DNA from: Flavobacterium frigoritolerans
GTDB taxonomy: Bacteria > Bacteroidota > Bacteroidia > Flavobacteriales > Flavobacteriaceae
Assembly (NCBI RefSeq): GCF_025847275.1
Contig: NZ_JAOZEV010000001.1
Span: 434,001 to 498,000 of the forward strand
Reading direction: 5' to 3'
Length of the DNA stretch: 64,000 bases
This document shows positions 26,388 through 36,479 of this stretch, in pieces. The translations under genes were made by a program, and so were the position numbers. Below the pieces are notes generated by a model. It ran no database searches, was not told where the DNA came from, and saw nothing but the letters and a program-made list of their open reading frames with translations. Numbering within the stretch: the first letter of the stretch is position 1; every line of letters starts with the position of its first letter.

Positions 26388-27767
26388 TTGAAAAATTTAA
26401 TTTTTATTTTCATTCTTTTTCCTGCAATATTAATTGCTCAAAATATAAAAGGCAATGTAATTTCTCAAAAAGACAATCTTCCGATTGAAAACACCAATGT
26501 ATTTGCATTGTCTAGTAAAGTTGGAACTATAACCGATGAAAATGGTAAGTTTTATTTGAAAGTTCTTCCTGAGTTTAAAGACGATGAAACATTAGAACTT
26601 TCTCATATTGGTTACATTACTAAAAATGTTTCCTTAACCTATCTAGCAAAAAATAACTACAAAATTTTTCTTGAAGAAGAGGTACAAAATTTATCAGGTG
26701 TTACAATTGCCGCCAATCCTAAATTGAAAACAAAACTTGCTTTTACAGAAATAACTTCTTTAAAACATCCTGTTTATTCATTTGGATCTTTTTTAAAAGA
26801 CGATAAAATTTATATTAGTGGCGGTGACGCTTATCCTGAAATCGATCACATGGCTAAAGTGCGGGCAAAAATAGCTGCCCCTACCTTTAAGGATTTTTTT
26901 AATGAAGGAAAAGGAACAACAAAACGACATTATAAAAAGTATCTTTCTATTTATGATATCAAAACCAACTCTTGGGAATTTCCAGATTTAAAACTACAGG
27001 TTAGAGCGTATCATAACCTTCATTTCTATAACAATTTGATTTATATTTTGGGTGGAAAAAAAATGTTCGTAAATGAAGTAAGTAGCTGGGAATATCTACA
27101 AGATCAAATTGAAGTTTTAGATATTGAAAAACTTACCATTAAAGTCGATAAGACAAATCCACATCAGGCTGCTGATTTCGCTTCTTTTACTTATAAAGAC
27201 AATATTATTGTAATGGGAGGTTCTATAAAAGCAACTGAAAGTGGTGTAAAAGATTTTACAGATAAAGTGCATTTGTACAATATTACTTCCGGATATTGGT
27301 ATGAACTTACGAGCATGCCAACGGCAGAAGAAGCTAACGGAATACTGATAGACGATAAAATTTATCTTATTGGCGGAAACAACGGAAAACCAATATCTAA
27401 AATAGAAACCTTTGATTTAGTAACAGAAAAATGGCTAACTGAGGGGGAACTATTTTCAGGATTAGAAAGACCTGCTATTGCTTACAATGAGGATATTATT
27501 TATTTTTTTGAGGATGAAAAAATGTATACTTACAATTTTAAATTGAAAGTATTAAAAGAATACGAAATTAACCTCCCCCTGAAATATTCAGCTATGTATT
27601 ATAACGATAATAAATTATATATTTTAGGCGGACGTATTGACAATAGTTACTCTAAAATACCTTCTGCAAACATTTTTAGCATAGATTTAGATGAATTTAA
27701 ATTAACAAATCCGAATAAGATTAAAAACTTATCTCAAGAAATAACTCTGGCAAAAACACAGGGTTAG
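26388..27767 (+). CDS. Secreted kelch-repeat protein with N-terminal carboxypeptidase-like domain
   Basis: A 459-residue protein that appears to start at TTG; no ATG lies before the mature domain and TTG begins a good signal peptide (MKNLIFIFILFPAILIAQ). Residues about 20-105 form a CarboxypepD_reg-like beta-sandwich (IKGNVISQKDNLPIENTNVF; ITDENGKFYLKV), as found on TonB-dependent receptors. The rest is a kelch beta-propeller with repeats such as NLIYILGGKKMF, NIIVMGGSIKA, KIYLIGGNNGKP and KLYILGGRIDN. The function is unknown; a surface or periplasmic binding role is likely. No receptor gene lies next to it. Confidence 0.85.
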   Translation: MKNLIFIFILFPAILIAQNIKGNVISQKDNLPIENTNVFALSSKVGTITDENGKFYLKVLPEFKDDETLELSHIGYITKNVSLTYLAKNNYKIFLEEEVQNLSGVTIAANPKLKTKLAFTEITSLKHPVYSFGSFLKDDKIYISGGDAYPEIDHMAKVRAKIAAPTFKDFFNEGKGTTKRHYKKYLSIYDIKTNSWEFPDLKLQVRAYHNLHFYNNLIYILGGKKMFVNEVSSWEYLQDQIEVLDIEKLTIKVDKTNPHQAADFASFTYKDNIIVMGGSIKATESGVKDFTDKVHLYNITSGYWYELTSMPTAEEANGILIDDKIYLIGGNNGKPISKIETFDLVTEKWLTEGELFSGLERPAIAYNEDIIYFFEDEKMYTYNFKLKVLKEYEINLPLKYSAMYYNDNKLYILGGRIDNSYSKIPSANIFSIDLDEFKLTNPNKIKNLSQEITLAKTQG

Positions 27768-27867
27768 CTTTTTAATGTCAGAGTTATAATGTGTGAAATT
27801 ATAATACCTGACAGGTAAAAAAACTCTTAGAAGATCTTTATACTATTTTTTTTTTAAAATAAGGTTC

Positions 27868-27945
27868 TTAGCCCAGATAAAAGCGGCATCCTTTTCTTTT
27901 TTCCTTTAAAAAAGAAAAGATATAGCGGATAGCTGGAAATAGCTT
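27868..27945 (+). repeat. Dispersed intergenic hairpin element, copy B
   Basis: It starts TTAGCCCAGATAAAAGCGG and ends TAGCTGGAAATAGCTTC. The inner stem ATC(C)TTTTCTTTTTT pairs with AAAAAAGAAAAGAT with one bulged C. The outer part pairs AGC..CAG with CTGG..GCT. It aligns with copies at 6881-6952 (opposite strand) and 56861-56940. It lies between the kelch gene and the aconitase terminator. Confidence 0.65.
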
Positions 27946-27952
27946 CAAATAA

Positions 27953-27980
27953 AAAACTCCCAAGTTACCTTGAGAGTTTT
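27953..27980 (-). terminator. Terminator of the aconitase gene
   Basis: AAAACTCCCAAG and CTTGAGAGTTTT pair with one mismatch around a 4-nt loop. It lies about 20 nt past the stop of the minus-strand aconitase gene. Confidence 0.8.
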
Positions 27981-27999
27981 AGTATAGTTAAAACTTTAA

Positions 28000-30264
28000 T
28001 TACGCTTTTCCTGCAGCAATTAAGTTTAATGCTGAACCAGCTACAAACCAGCCAATTTGTCCTGCATTATATGTATGATTTGCTAAGATTATATCTTTAG
28101 TTCCATTTGCGTGAACGAATTCTAACGTTAATGGTTTCCCTGGAGCAAAATCTACTAAATCAACGAAATTGATTGTATCATCTTCTAGGATTTTATCATA
28201 ATCAGCTTCGTTAGCAAATGTCAATCCTAAAAGTCCTTGTTTTTTAAGGTTAGTTTCGTGAATACGAGCAAAAGATTTCACTAATACCGCTTTAACCCCT
28301 AAGAAACGTGGCTCCATTGCTGCGTGCTCACGAGAAGAACCTTCCCCATAGTTATGATCTCCCACAACAATAGACGGAACTCCAGCTGCTTTGTATGCAC
28401 GAGCCACTGCAGGAACTCCATCGTAAACCCCTGTTAATTGATTCTTAACTGAATTTGTTTTTTGGTTGAATGCATTTACAGCACCAATCAACATATTGTT
28501 AGAAATATTATCCAAATGTCCACGGAAACGCAACCATGGTCCAGCCATAGAAATGTGATCTGTAGTACATTTTCCGAATGCTTTGATCAACAATTTAGCA
28601 CCTGTGATATTCTTACCATCCCAAGCATCAAAAGGAGCTAATAATTGCAAACGTTCTGATGTTGGACTTACAGCTACCTGAACTCCTGAACCGTCTTCAG
28701 CCGGAACCTGGAATCCTGGATCTTTAACATCAAATCCTTTTGGAGGTAATTCGTCTCCTGTAGGCTCATCTAACATTACCTCTTCTCCATCTTCATTGAT
28801 TAGAGTATCTGTTAATGGGTTAAAACTTAAGTCACCTGCAATTGCCATAGCTGTTACCAATTCTGGCGAACCTACGAATGCTAACGTATTCGGGTTTCCA
28901 TCAGCACGTTTTGAAAAATTACGATTAAAAGAGTGAACGATTGTATTTCTTTCTTCTTTCTCTGCTCCTTCTCTATCCCACATACCAATACATGGTCCAC
29001 AAGCATTAGCAAAAACTGTTGCTCCAATTTTATGGAATGTATCAATAAAACCATCACGCTCGATTGTATAACGAACCACCTCAGAACCTGGAGTAATTGT
29101 AAACTGTGATTTTGTTTTTAATTTTTTAGCCGAAACTTGTCTTGCCAAAGATGCTGCACGAGCAATATCTTCATATGATGAATTGGTACATGAACCAATT
29201 AAACCAACTTCAATTTTTAATGGCCAGTTATTTTTGATTGCCGCTTCTTTCATTTTAGAAATTGGAGTAGCTAAATCTGGCGTAAAAGGACCGTTTAAGT
29301 GAGGTTCTAATTCTGACAAGTTAATTTCGATAACCTGATCAAAATATTGTTCTGGATTTGCATATACTTCTGGATCTCCCGTTAAGTAAGAAGCTACTTT
29401 ATCTGCAGCATCTGCAACATCGGCTCTATTTGTAGAACGCAGGTAACGACTCATAGAATCATCATATCCAAAAGTTGAAGTTGTAGCTCCAATCTCAGCA
29501 CCCATATTACAAATAGTACCTTTTCCTGTACATGACATTGAAGTAGCACCTTCTCCAAAATATTCAACAATTGCTCCCGTTCCCCCTTTTACAGTAAGAA
29601 TACCAGCAACTTTAAGAATAACATCTTTAGGAGCAGTCCATCCTGATAATTTACCAGTTAATTTTACTCCAATTAATTTAGGGAATTTTAATTCCCATGC
29701 CATTCCTGACATTACATCTACTGCATCGGCTCCACCAACACCAATAGCTACCATCCCTAATCCACCTGCGTTTACAGTATGTGAATCGGTACCAATCATC
29801 ATTCCTCCTGGGAAAGCATAATTCTCAAGTACTACTTGGTGAATAATTCCTGCTCCTGGCTTCCAGAAACCAATTCCGTATTTATTAGAAACTGATGAAA
29901 GAAAATCAAACACTTCATTACTTTGTGTCTTTGCTCTAGCCAAATCGGTCACAGCATCAACTTTAGCTTGAATTAAGTGATCACAATGTACTGTTGTAGG
30001 AACTGCAACTTTTGATTTACCTGCGTGCATAAATTGTAGCAATGCCATTTGTGCAGTTGCATCTTGACAAGCAACACGATCTGGTGCAAAATCAACATAA
30101 TCAACTCCTCTTCCAAACGCCTTGGTTGGGGTTCCATCCCAAAGGTGATTGTACAAAATTTTCTCCGTTAAAGTAAGTGGACGACCAACAATTTCGCGTG
30201 CTTTATCAACACGACTTGGCATGTTGTCATACACTTTTTTAATCATTTCAATATCAAATGCCAT
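28000..30264 (-). CDS. Aconitate hydratase (mitochondrial-type)
   Basis: A 754-residue [4Fe-4S] enzyme that isomerises citrate to isocitrate in the TCA cycle. The cluster cysteines are in [18 protein letters not shown] and [12 protein letters not shown]. The N-terminal [15 protein letters not shown] and the C-terminal swivel domain ([15 protein letters not shown]) are intact. The overall pattern is of the mitochondrial aconitase type rather than bacterial AcnA (about 890 residues). It lies just downstream of acnB but separated by a terminator, so the two genes are separate units. Confidence 0.95.
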   Translation of the reverse strand: MAFDIEMIKKVYDNMPSRVDKAREIVGRPLTLTEKILYNHLWDGTPTKAFGRGVDYVDFAPDRVACQDATAQMALLQFMHAGKSKVAVPTTVHCDHLIQAKVDAVTDLARAKTQSNEVFDFLSSVSNKYGIGFWKPGAGIIHQVVLENYAFPGGMMIGTDSHTVNAGGLGMVAIGVGGADAVDVMSGMAWELKFPKLIGVKLTGKLSGWTAPKDVILKVAGILTVKGGTGAIVEYFGEGATSMSCTGKGTICNMGAEIGATTSTFGYDDSMSRYLRSTNRADVADAADKVASYLTGDPEVYANPEQYFDQVIEINLSELEPHLNGPFTPDLATPISKMKEAAIKNNWPLKIEVGLIGSCTNSSYEDIARAASLARQVSAKKLKTKSQFTITPGSEVVRYTIERDGFIDTFHKIGATVFANACGPCIGMWDREGAEKEERNTIVHSFNRNFSKRADGNPNTLAFVGSPELVTAMAIAGDLSFNPLTDTLINEDGEEVMLDEPTGDELPPKGFDVKDPGFQVPAEDGSGVQVAVSPTSERLQLLAPFDAWDGKNITGAKLLIKAFGKCTTDHISMAGPWLRFRGHLDNISNNMLIGAVNAFNQKTNSVKNQLTGVYDGVPAVARAYKAAGVPSIVVGDHNYGEGSSREHAAMEPRFLGVKAVLVKSFARIHETNLKKQGLLGLTFANEADYDKILEDDTINFVDLVDFAPGKPLTLEFVHANGTKDIILANHTYNAGQIGWFVAGSALNLIAAGKA

Positions 30265-30330
30265 AATATACTTGTTTTATTTTTTATTCTTTTTTGAACA
30301 TGACAAGTTACAAAAAATAGAATAGCTGTA

Positions 30331-30366
30331 AAAGAAAAAGCCTGAGTTTATCACTCAGGCCTTTTA
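30331..30366 (-). terminator. Terminator of acnB
   Basis: GCCTGAG (30340-30346) pairs with CTCAGGC (30354-30360), flanked by A-rich and T-rich runs (AAAAAG/CTTTT). It lies between acnB and the second aconitase gene. Confidence 0.88.
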
Positions 30367-30393
30367 TATATAATCATTTTAACTTATCGTAAA

Positions 30394-33165
30394 TTACATT
30401 ACTAACAGTTTATGAGAAGGCGCAAACCTAGTCAAACTAATCCCCTCTACTGCCGCTGTATATTCAGCTAGCGTAGGAGTTCTACCAAGAATTGTAGACA
30501 AAACTACAACTGGCGTAGAAGAAAGTAATGACTCTCCCTTTTTACCCTCTGTATCTTCCACTACTCTTCCTTGGAAAAGACGTGTAGATGTTGCCATTAC
30601 AGTATCGCCTTTTGCAGCTTTTTCTTGGTTACCCATACAAAGGTTACATCCCGGACGCTCTAAATACAACATGTTCTCATATTCTGTACGCGCAGCACCT
30701 TTAGGAGCACTATCGTTAAATTCAAAACCTGAGTATTTCTGTAAAACTTCCCAGTCACCTTCAGCTTTAAGTTCATCTACGATATTATATGTAGGTGGCG
30801 CTACAACTAGTGGCGCTTTGAACTCAACCTTACCGTATTGTTCTTCAATATTTTTAAGCATTTGAGCAAGGATCTTCATATCTCCCTTGTGAACCATACA
30901 AGAACCAATAAATCCAAGATCTACTTTTTTCACTCCACCATAAAATGATAATGGTCTGATGGTATCGTGAGTATATCTCTTAGAAACATCTACATTATTC
31001 ACGTCTGGATCGGCAATCATTGGCTCTATAATCTGATCAAGATCAATAACAACTTCTGCATAATACTTCGCATTTGCATCTGGAGTTAAAGCTGGTTTCT
31101 CAGCTGATTTAATTTCTGCAATTCTCTTATCTGCTTTATTAATCAATCCCTGAAGAACTTGTTTTTCATTGTCCATCCCTTTATTGATCATAATCTGGAT
31201 TCTTCCTTTTGCAATCTCTAATGATTCAATCAAGGTATCATCTTCAGAAATACAAATAGAAGCTTTTGCTTTCATTTCTGCAGTCCAATCTGTAAATGTA
31301 AATGCTTGGTCAGCTGTAAGAGTTCCGATGTGAACCTCAATAATTCTACCTTGGAATACGTTCTCTCCTCCAAACTTCTTAAGCATTTGAGATTGTGTAG
31401 CATGAACCACATCACGGAAGTCCATATAATCTTTCATCTCTCCCTTAAACGTCACTTTCACAGATTCAGGAATTGGCATTGAAGCCTCTCCTGTAGCAAG
31501 TGCAAGAGCAACTGTTCCTGAGTCAGCACCAAAAGCAACACCTTTAGACATTCTTGTATGAGAGTCGCCACCAATAATGATAGCCCACTCATCTATTGTA
31601 ATATCATTAAGAACTTTGTGAATTACATCCGTCATTGCGTGATAAACTCCTTTCGGGTCACGAGCAGTGATTAAACCGAAATCGTTCATAAATTTCATCA
31701 ATTTTGGAATATTCGCCTGTGCTTTTTTATCCCAAACTGAAGCTGTATGACAACCTGACTGGTATGCACCATCAACAATTGGCGAAATTACTGTAGCAGC
31801 CATAGACTCCAATTCCTGAGCAGTCATAAGACCAGTCGTATCTTGCGAACCTACAATATTAACTTCTACACGAACATCTGAACCCGCATGTAATACTTTA
31901 CCTGGAGCTATACCAACAGCGTTTTTGTTGAATATTTTCTCTACTGCTGTAAGACCTTGTCCTTCAACAGAAATCTCTTTTGATGGAGCAAATACAAGAG
32001 GAGCCTCAATCTCTAAAATTTTCGCTGCTAATGTCTGAAGTTTTTTACCAAATACAATTGCATACGATCCTCCAGCTTTAATAAACTCCATTTTTTGAGG
32101 AGTAAACGCCTTAGAAATATCTATTAGCTCTTTGTCTCCATTATAAAGCTTTTTTGTTTTAGTGTTTATAGTAAGCACTGTACCTGTAGCAACTGAATAT
32201 GCTTCTTCCAGAATTGGCTCATTATTCTCATTACGAATAACATTCCCTTCTGCATCAAGCTTTTTAACCCAGTTTTGAAGATCTAAACCAATACCACCCG
32301 TAACATCAACTGTTGTTAAGAAAATCGGAGAAATACCGTTTGTTCCCCCAACGATTGGAGCAATATTAACGAATGGAATATATGGACTTGCTTGTTTTCC
32401 TGTCCAAAGAGCCACGTTGTTTACACCTGACATTCTTGACGAACCAACTCCCATCGTACCTTTCTCTGCAATCAACATCACACTTTTATCAGGATGTTGT
32501 GCTTGTAGCGCCTTAATTTCTTCCTGTGCTTTAGGAGTAATCATGCATTGACCATGAAGTTCACGGTCAGAACGTGAGTGAGCCTGGTTACCCGGAGATA
32601 ACAAATCTGTTGAGATATCTCCCTCACCAGCAATAAAAGTAACTACTTTAATTTCCTCTACTACTTCTGGCAGTTTAGTAAAAAACTCTGCCTGCGCATA
32701 GCTTTTAATAATTTCTATAGCAATTGGATTACCATTTTTAAATGCTTCTTTTAAACGATCTGTGTCTGCCTCATAAAGGTAAACTTGTGTTTTAAGAACA
32801 TTTCCGGCTTCTTTTGCAATAGCAGTATCATCACCTAAAGCTAAATCTAGCAATACTTCAATAGAAGGTCCACCCTTCATGTGTGATAACAACTCAAATG
32901 CAAAAGCTGGTGTTATTTCTTTCACTTCAGATTCTCCAAGAATAATCTCTTTTAAAAACTTAGCTTTTACACCTGCAGCACTTGTAGTTCCCGGTATAGT
33001 GTTATAAATAAAGTGTTTAATCGATTCTTCTCGATACTCGTTATCCAAATCTTTAATTTGTGCAATAATTACGCTTAACAACTCAGCACCATCGATTGGC
33101 TTCGGGTGAAGTCCTTGGTCTTTTCGTTCTGCAATTTCTTTAATGTAATCGTTATAAGTATTCAT
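30394..33165 (-). CDS. acnB: Bifunctional aconitate hydratase 2 / 2-methylisocitrate dehydratase AcnB
   Basis: A 923-residue AcnB with the family's N-terminal HEAT-like domain (about 1-160), then the swivel domain (DRELHGQCMITPKAQEEIK) ahead of the catalytic core. Cluster cysteines are in LGFIGSCMVHKGD and ERPGCNLCMGNQEKAA. It converts citrate to isocitrate and can handle 2-methylisocitrate, and AcnB apoprotein is an iron-responsive RNA binder in E. coli. A second aconitase lies directly downstream. It has its own promoter element at 33204-33211. Confidence 0.96.
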   Translation of the reverse strand: MNTYNDYIKEIAERKDQGLHPKPIDGAELLSVIIAQIKDLDNEYREESIKHFIYNTIPGTTSAAGVKAKFLKEIILGESEVKEITPAFAFELLSHMKGGPSIEVLLDLALGDDTAIAKEAGNVLKTQVYLYEADTDRLKEAFKNGNPIAIEIIKSYAQAEFFTKLPEVVEEIKVVTFIAGEGDISTDLLSPGNQAHSRSDRELHGQCMITPKAQEEIKALQAQHPDKSVMLIAEKGTMGVGSSRMSGVNNVALWTGKQASPYIPFVNIAPIVGGTNGISPIFLTTVDVTGGIGLDLQNWVKKLDAEGNVIRNENNEPILEEAYSVATGTVLTINTKTKKLYNGDKELIDISKAFTPQKMEFIKAGGSYAIVFGKKLQTLAAKILEIEAPLVFAPSKEISVEGQGLTAVEKIFNKNAVGIAPGKVLHAGSDVRVEVNIVGSQDTTGLMTAQELESMAATVISPIVDGAYQSGCHTASVWDKKAQANIPKLMKFMNDFGLITARDPKGVYHAMTDVIHKVLNDITIDEWAIIIGGDSHTRMSKGVAFGADSGTVALALATGEASMPIPESVKVTFKGEMKDYMDFRDVVHATQSQMLKKFGGENVFQGRIIEVHIGTLTADQAFTFTDWTAEMKAKASICISEDDTLIESLEIAKGRIQIMINKGMDNEKQVLQGLINKADKRIAEIKSAEKPALTPDANAKYYAEVVIDLDQIIEPMIADPDVNNVDVSKRYTHDTIRPLSFYGGVKKVDLGFIGSCMVHKGDMKILAQMLKNIEEQYGKVEFKAPLVVAPPTYNIVDELKAEGDWEVLQKYSGFEFNDSAPKGAARTEYENMLYLERPGCNLCMGNQEKAAKGDTVMATSTRLFQGRVVEDTEGKKGESLLSSTPVVVLSTILGRTPTLAEYTAAVEGISLTRFAPSHKLLVM

Positions 33166-33203
33166 AATCGAAGTATTTTCTAGGTATCTTATTTTTTTGT
33201 ACG

Positions 33204-33211
33204 CAAATTTA
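33204..33211 (-). promoter_or_regulatory. -7 element of acnB
   Basis: TAAATTTG on the minus strand fits TAnnTTTG, 38 nt before the acnB ATG. Confidence 0.55.
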
Positions 33212-33392
33212 AAAATTAAAGCCGAGAATTAAAAAAAATATAACAGAAGTCGCCTTTTCAAAAGTTATTATTAAAAAATAACGATTTACATTGCGTAAAT
33301 TTAGCAAAATTGCATTTTAATGTCAAAATATTAAATTATTAATAATATAAAATCCTTTCTTTGACAAAGTCGAAATCCTTTGTTATAAAGAA

Positions 33393-33428
33393 AAAGGTTC
33401 TTTGCTATGTTTTAAGCAAAGAACCTTT
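33393..33428 (-). terminator. Terminator of the moxR gene
   Basis: AAAGGTTCTTTGC (33393-33405) and GCAAAGAACCTTT (33416-33428) form a 13-bp perfect stem with a 10-nt loop. T-rich sequence follows on the minus strand. Confidence 0.92.
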
Positions 33429-33450
33429 CTAAATAAGCTTTTTTATAACG

Positions 33451-34404
33451 TTATAGTAGCTTTTGAATTATAATTTCTTCTGTAATTCCTTCGGCATCGG
33501 CTTTATAATTTTTAATGATTCGATGTCTCAAAATACCAGTTGCTACAGCTTTTACATCTTCTATATCTGGCGAAAATTTTCCATTGAATGCCGCATGTGC
33601 TTTGGCAGCCAAAATTAAATTTTGTGAAGCCCTTGGCCCTGCACCCCAATCTAAATAATTTTTAACAAAATCATTTGTCAAACTATTATCTGGACGGGTT
33701 TTACTAACCAAAGTTACCGCATACTCTATCACATTATCTGCCACAGGAATTCGACGGATTAAATGCTGAAAATCGATAATTTCCTGAGCCGTAAACAACG
33801 GGTTAATTACGCTTGTATTGTCTGAAGTAGTACGTTTTACAACTTGCACTTCTTCTTCAAAACTTGGATATTCTAATTTTATAGCAAACATAAAACGATC
33901 CAATTGCGCTTCTGGCAAAGGATAAGTCCCTTCTTGCTCAATAGGATTTTGTGTTGCTAATACAAAGTAAGGTAAATCTAATTTATGGTTTTCACCAGCT
34001 ATCGTTACCGAACGTTCCTGCATTGCTTCTAGCAAAGCTGCTTGTGTTTTTGGCGGTGTTCTATTAATCTCATCTGCCAAAATAATATTCGAAAAAACCG
34101 GTCCTTTTATAAACTTGAATCGTCTATTTTCATCCAAAATTTCACTTCCTAAAATATCTGATGGCATCAAATCCGGAGTAAATTGAATTCTCTTAAAATC
34201 AAGCCCTAAAGCCTGTGATAATGTATTTATCAATAATGTTTTTGCCAATCCTGGAACACCTATTAAAAGAGCATGCCCACCAGAAAAAATGCAAATCAAA
34301 ATTTGATCTACAACATCATCCTGACCTACAATTATTTTTGCGATTTCAGTTTTTAATTCATTACGTTTTTGGACTAAGTTATGAATTGCAGTTACATCAG
34401 ACAT
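33451..34404 (-). CDS. MoxR-family AAA+ ATPase
   Basis: A 317-residue AAA+ ATPase of the MoxR class. Walker A is IGVPGLAKT, Walker B/sensor is IILADEINRTPPKTQAALLEAMQE, sensor 1 is LATQNPIEQEGTYPLPEAQLDRF, and the C-terminal lid has WGAGPRASQNLILAAK. MoxR proteins act as chaperones, often beside DUF58/VWA (BatA-like) genes. None of those is adjacent here. It lies 79 nt downstream of the surA-like gene, with a terminator in the gap. Confidence 0.93.
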   Translation of the reverse strand: MSDVTAIHNLVQKRNELKTEIAKIIVGQDDVVDQILICIFSGGHALLIGVPGLAKTLLINTLSQALGLDFKRIQFTPDLMPSDILGSEILDENRRFKFIKGPVFSNIILADEINRTPPKTQAALLEAMQERSVTIAGENHKLDLPYFVLATQNPIEQEGTYPLPEAQLDRFMFAIKLEYPSFEEEVQVVKRTTSDNTSVINPLFTAQEIIDFQHLIRRIPVADNVIEYAVTLVSKTRPDNSLTNDFVKNYLDWGAGPRASQNLILAAKAHAAFNGKFSPDIEDVKAVATGILRHRIIKNYKADAEGITEEIIIQKLL

Positions 34405-34425
34405 CTTATGAATGTATTTAAAATT

Positions 34426-34467
34426 AAAAAGAGTTAGTTCTATGAATTCATAAAACTAACTCTTTTT
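34426..34467 (-). terminator. Terminator between the surA-like and moxR genes
   Basis: AAAAAGAGTTAGTT (34426-34439) pairs perfectly with AACTAACTCTTTTT (34454-34467). It lies past the SurA stop and just upstream of moxR, so moxR is partly or wholly uncoupled. Confidence 0.9.
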
Positions 34468-34483
34468 ATTTATTTTATAAAAA

Positions 34484-35914
34484 TTATTTTTTCAACCAAT
34501 TATTAGTAAAAGCACAATCTCTGTACTCTCCAATGATTTTAATATAAGTTTCTTTTATTTTCTCATCAAACCATTTCGCAATAGCATTGATTTGTTTTTC
34601 TTTTAAAGCTAAATCTTTAATCTTGATATAGTCTTTACCGTAATCAGCAATATGCTCTTCGATTCTATTAGTTACAGTAATTAACTTATATGTTTTTTTA
34701 CCTTTATCATCTGTGTTCAAAATTGGCTGCGAAACATCAGTATCTTTTAAGTTTGAAACCTGAGTATACAATGTAGGGTCCATTTTTGTTAATTCAAAAC
34801 GAGTATCCTGTGTATTTGGATTAATTAAAGCTCCACCATTTGCACGTGTTTCTTTTTCATCTGAATCTGCTCTTGCTGCTTCGGCAAAAGTAACTTTCTT
34901 ATCTACTATTTTTTCTCTAATCGCAGTAATTCTTTCTTTTGCCTCTTTTAAAGCATCTTCAGAAACTACTGGAGCAATTAAGATATGTCTTAACTCTACC
35001 TCTTGTCCTTTAATTTTATCAATTTTTATGATATGGAATCCAAAAGTAGTTTCAAAAGGAGCTGAAACTTCACCTTCCTGAAGACTAAAAGCAACATCCT
35101 TAAATTCTTTTACGAAAGGTGTCTTTCTAGTCATCTTATAATATCCTCCATTCGAACTTGAACCTGGATCTTGTGAATATAAAACGGCTTTAGTTGCAAA
35201 GCTGGCACCATCTTCTACATCTTTTTTAATACTATTTAGCCTGTCTATAACTTTTTGTTTGTCTTCTTTAGAAACTTTAGGTTCCACAACAATTTGCGCT
35301 ACTTCCATCTCTGCACCAAATGTTGGCAATTCATTTGCTGGTATTTTCTTAAAGAAATTACGCACCTCTTCTGGAGTAATCTCTACTCCATCGATAATTT
35401 TCTTTTGCATCTCTGATGCTAACTTTTGCTCTTTTAAGATATCAGCAAAATAGGTTCTAAATTCTTCAACAGAATTCTTTTTGTAATACTGAACTACCTT
35501 GTTTATATCTCCAATTTGCTGAACCATATAATTCAATCGTTCGTCCATCATACCTTTTACTTCGGCATCACTTACAATAATACTATCCTGAATGGCTTGA
35601 TGTGCGTATAATTTATCCTCTAGAAGTTTTCCAAGCATTTGACATCTTGAAATATCTTTAACCGATCCTCCCTGACTACTAATCTCTAAATAACTTTTGT
35701 CAATATCTGAATCTAAAATAATATAATCACCTACTGTAGCGATAATACCATCAATTTTTTGTTTTTGATTACTTTTAACTACAACTGGTTTTGCGATAAC
35801 CGTATCTTTAATAATTTCTTGCGCTCTAGTTAGCGGATTGAAAAGAAGCAAAAAACTTATTGTTAATACAAATTGACAATTGATAGTTTTTATTCGTAAT
35901 TTTTTTAATAGCAT
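34484..35914 (-). CDS. SurA-like periplasmic peptidyl-prolyl isomerase
   Basis: A 476-residue exported chaperone. A signal sequence (FVLTISFLLLFNPLTRAQ) is followed by a SurA-type N-terminal domain (about 50-190, with KIDGIIATVGDYIILDSDID). Two parvulin domains come next: the first around AEMEVAQIVVEP, with SKDPGS-like SQDPGSSSNGG; the second around VELRHILIAP. It probably escorts outer-membrane proteins. It has its own promoter (35972-35979) and terminator. Another PpiC-type foldase could look similar, but two parvulin domains favour SurA. Confidence 0.9.
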   Translation of the reverse strand: MLLKKLRIKTINCQFVLTISFLLLFNPLTRAQEIIKDTVIAKPVVVKSNQKQKIDGIIATVGDYIILDSDIDKSYLEISSQGGSVKDISRCQMLGKLLEDKLYAHQAIQDSIIVSDAEVKGMMDERLNYMVQQIGDINKVVQYYKKNSVEEFRTYFADILKEQKLASEMQKKIIDGVEITPEEVRNFFKKIPANELPTFGAEMEVAQIVVEPKVSKEDKQKVIDRLNSIKKDVEDGASFATKAVLYSQDPGSSSNGGYYKMTRKTPFVKEFKDVAFSLQEGEVSAPFETTFGFHIIKIDKIKGQEVELRHILIAPVVSEDALKEAKERITAIREKIVDKKVTFAEAARADSDEKETRANGGALINPNTQDTRFELTKMDPTLYTQVSNLKDTDVSQPILNTDDKGKKTYKLITVTNRIEEHIADYGKDYIKIKDLALKEKQINAIAKWFDEKIKETYIKIIGEYRDCAFTNNWLKK

Positions 35915-36479
35915 TATTTTAAAATTTAATTTAATGTAAAGTAGCTTTATTTTTTTAGCATTATCCGGTTACAAATATAGTAAACCGCGTATTTCAATAT
36001 ATATTTTAAATGTTCAGAAAATAAAAATCTTTACAAATCTAACAAACATTGCTTAATTAACTTATAACGAACAAAAATAACAATTCAATCACATAATACA
36101 AGTTTCCTTATTACTATTAACAAAAAATTATATGCAATCAAAAAAAATTTCACATCTAAGAATTAACCACATTTAATTTTTAGAACAATCTGTAAGATCT
36201 GTTAAAGTATTTTTTGCTCAAATCTCGATTAACCTCTATCAAAAACCTTTTACAAGCAACTCATTTTAAGCTAAATAACTTAAAGTTTTCAACACTACAA
36301 CGTTTTCGTTTAAAAATTAAAACCTTCAATTGATTATGCAAATAAGTTTTACTTACATTCGATATGTTATTATTATTATTTGTCCCAAAAATATACAAAT
36401 AAATTAAACTTCTTATTTATTATTTAATTTATCACAATTAGAATCCCAAAATCTAAAACTAACCTAAATTCTTTTACTT
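35915..36479. other. 565-bp spacer between surA and the amylase gene
   Basis: Divergent, AT-rich intergenic region. It contains the surA promoter near its left end. About 170 bp upstream of the amylase ATG is a dyad AACGTTTTCGTT (36299-36310) with a central CG half-site pattern, like operators of LacI-family sugar regulators. I see no ORF or RNA gene and no perfect TAnnTTTG for the amylase. Confidence 0.5.
35972..35979 (-). promoter_or_regulatory. Promoter of the surA-like gene
   Basis: TATATTTG on the minus strand with TTG (35995-35997) 15 nt upstream. It is close to the Bacteroidota -33/-7 pattern and 58 nt before the ATG. Confidence 0.6.

Noticed and set aside
28000..30264. 3-isopropylmalate dehydratase (LeuC/LeuD) instead of aconitase
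   Set aside because: The single chain of 754 residues includes both the catalytic and swivel domains in aconitase order, and no leu genes lie nearby.
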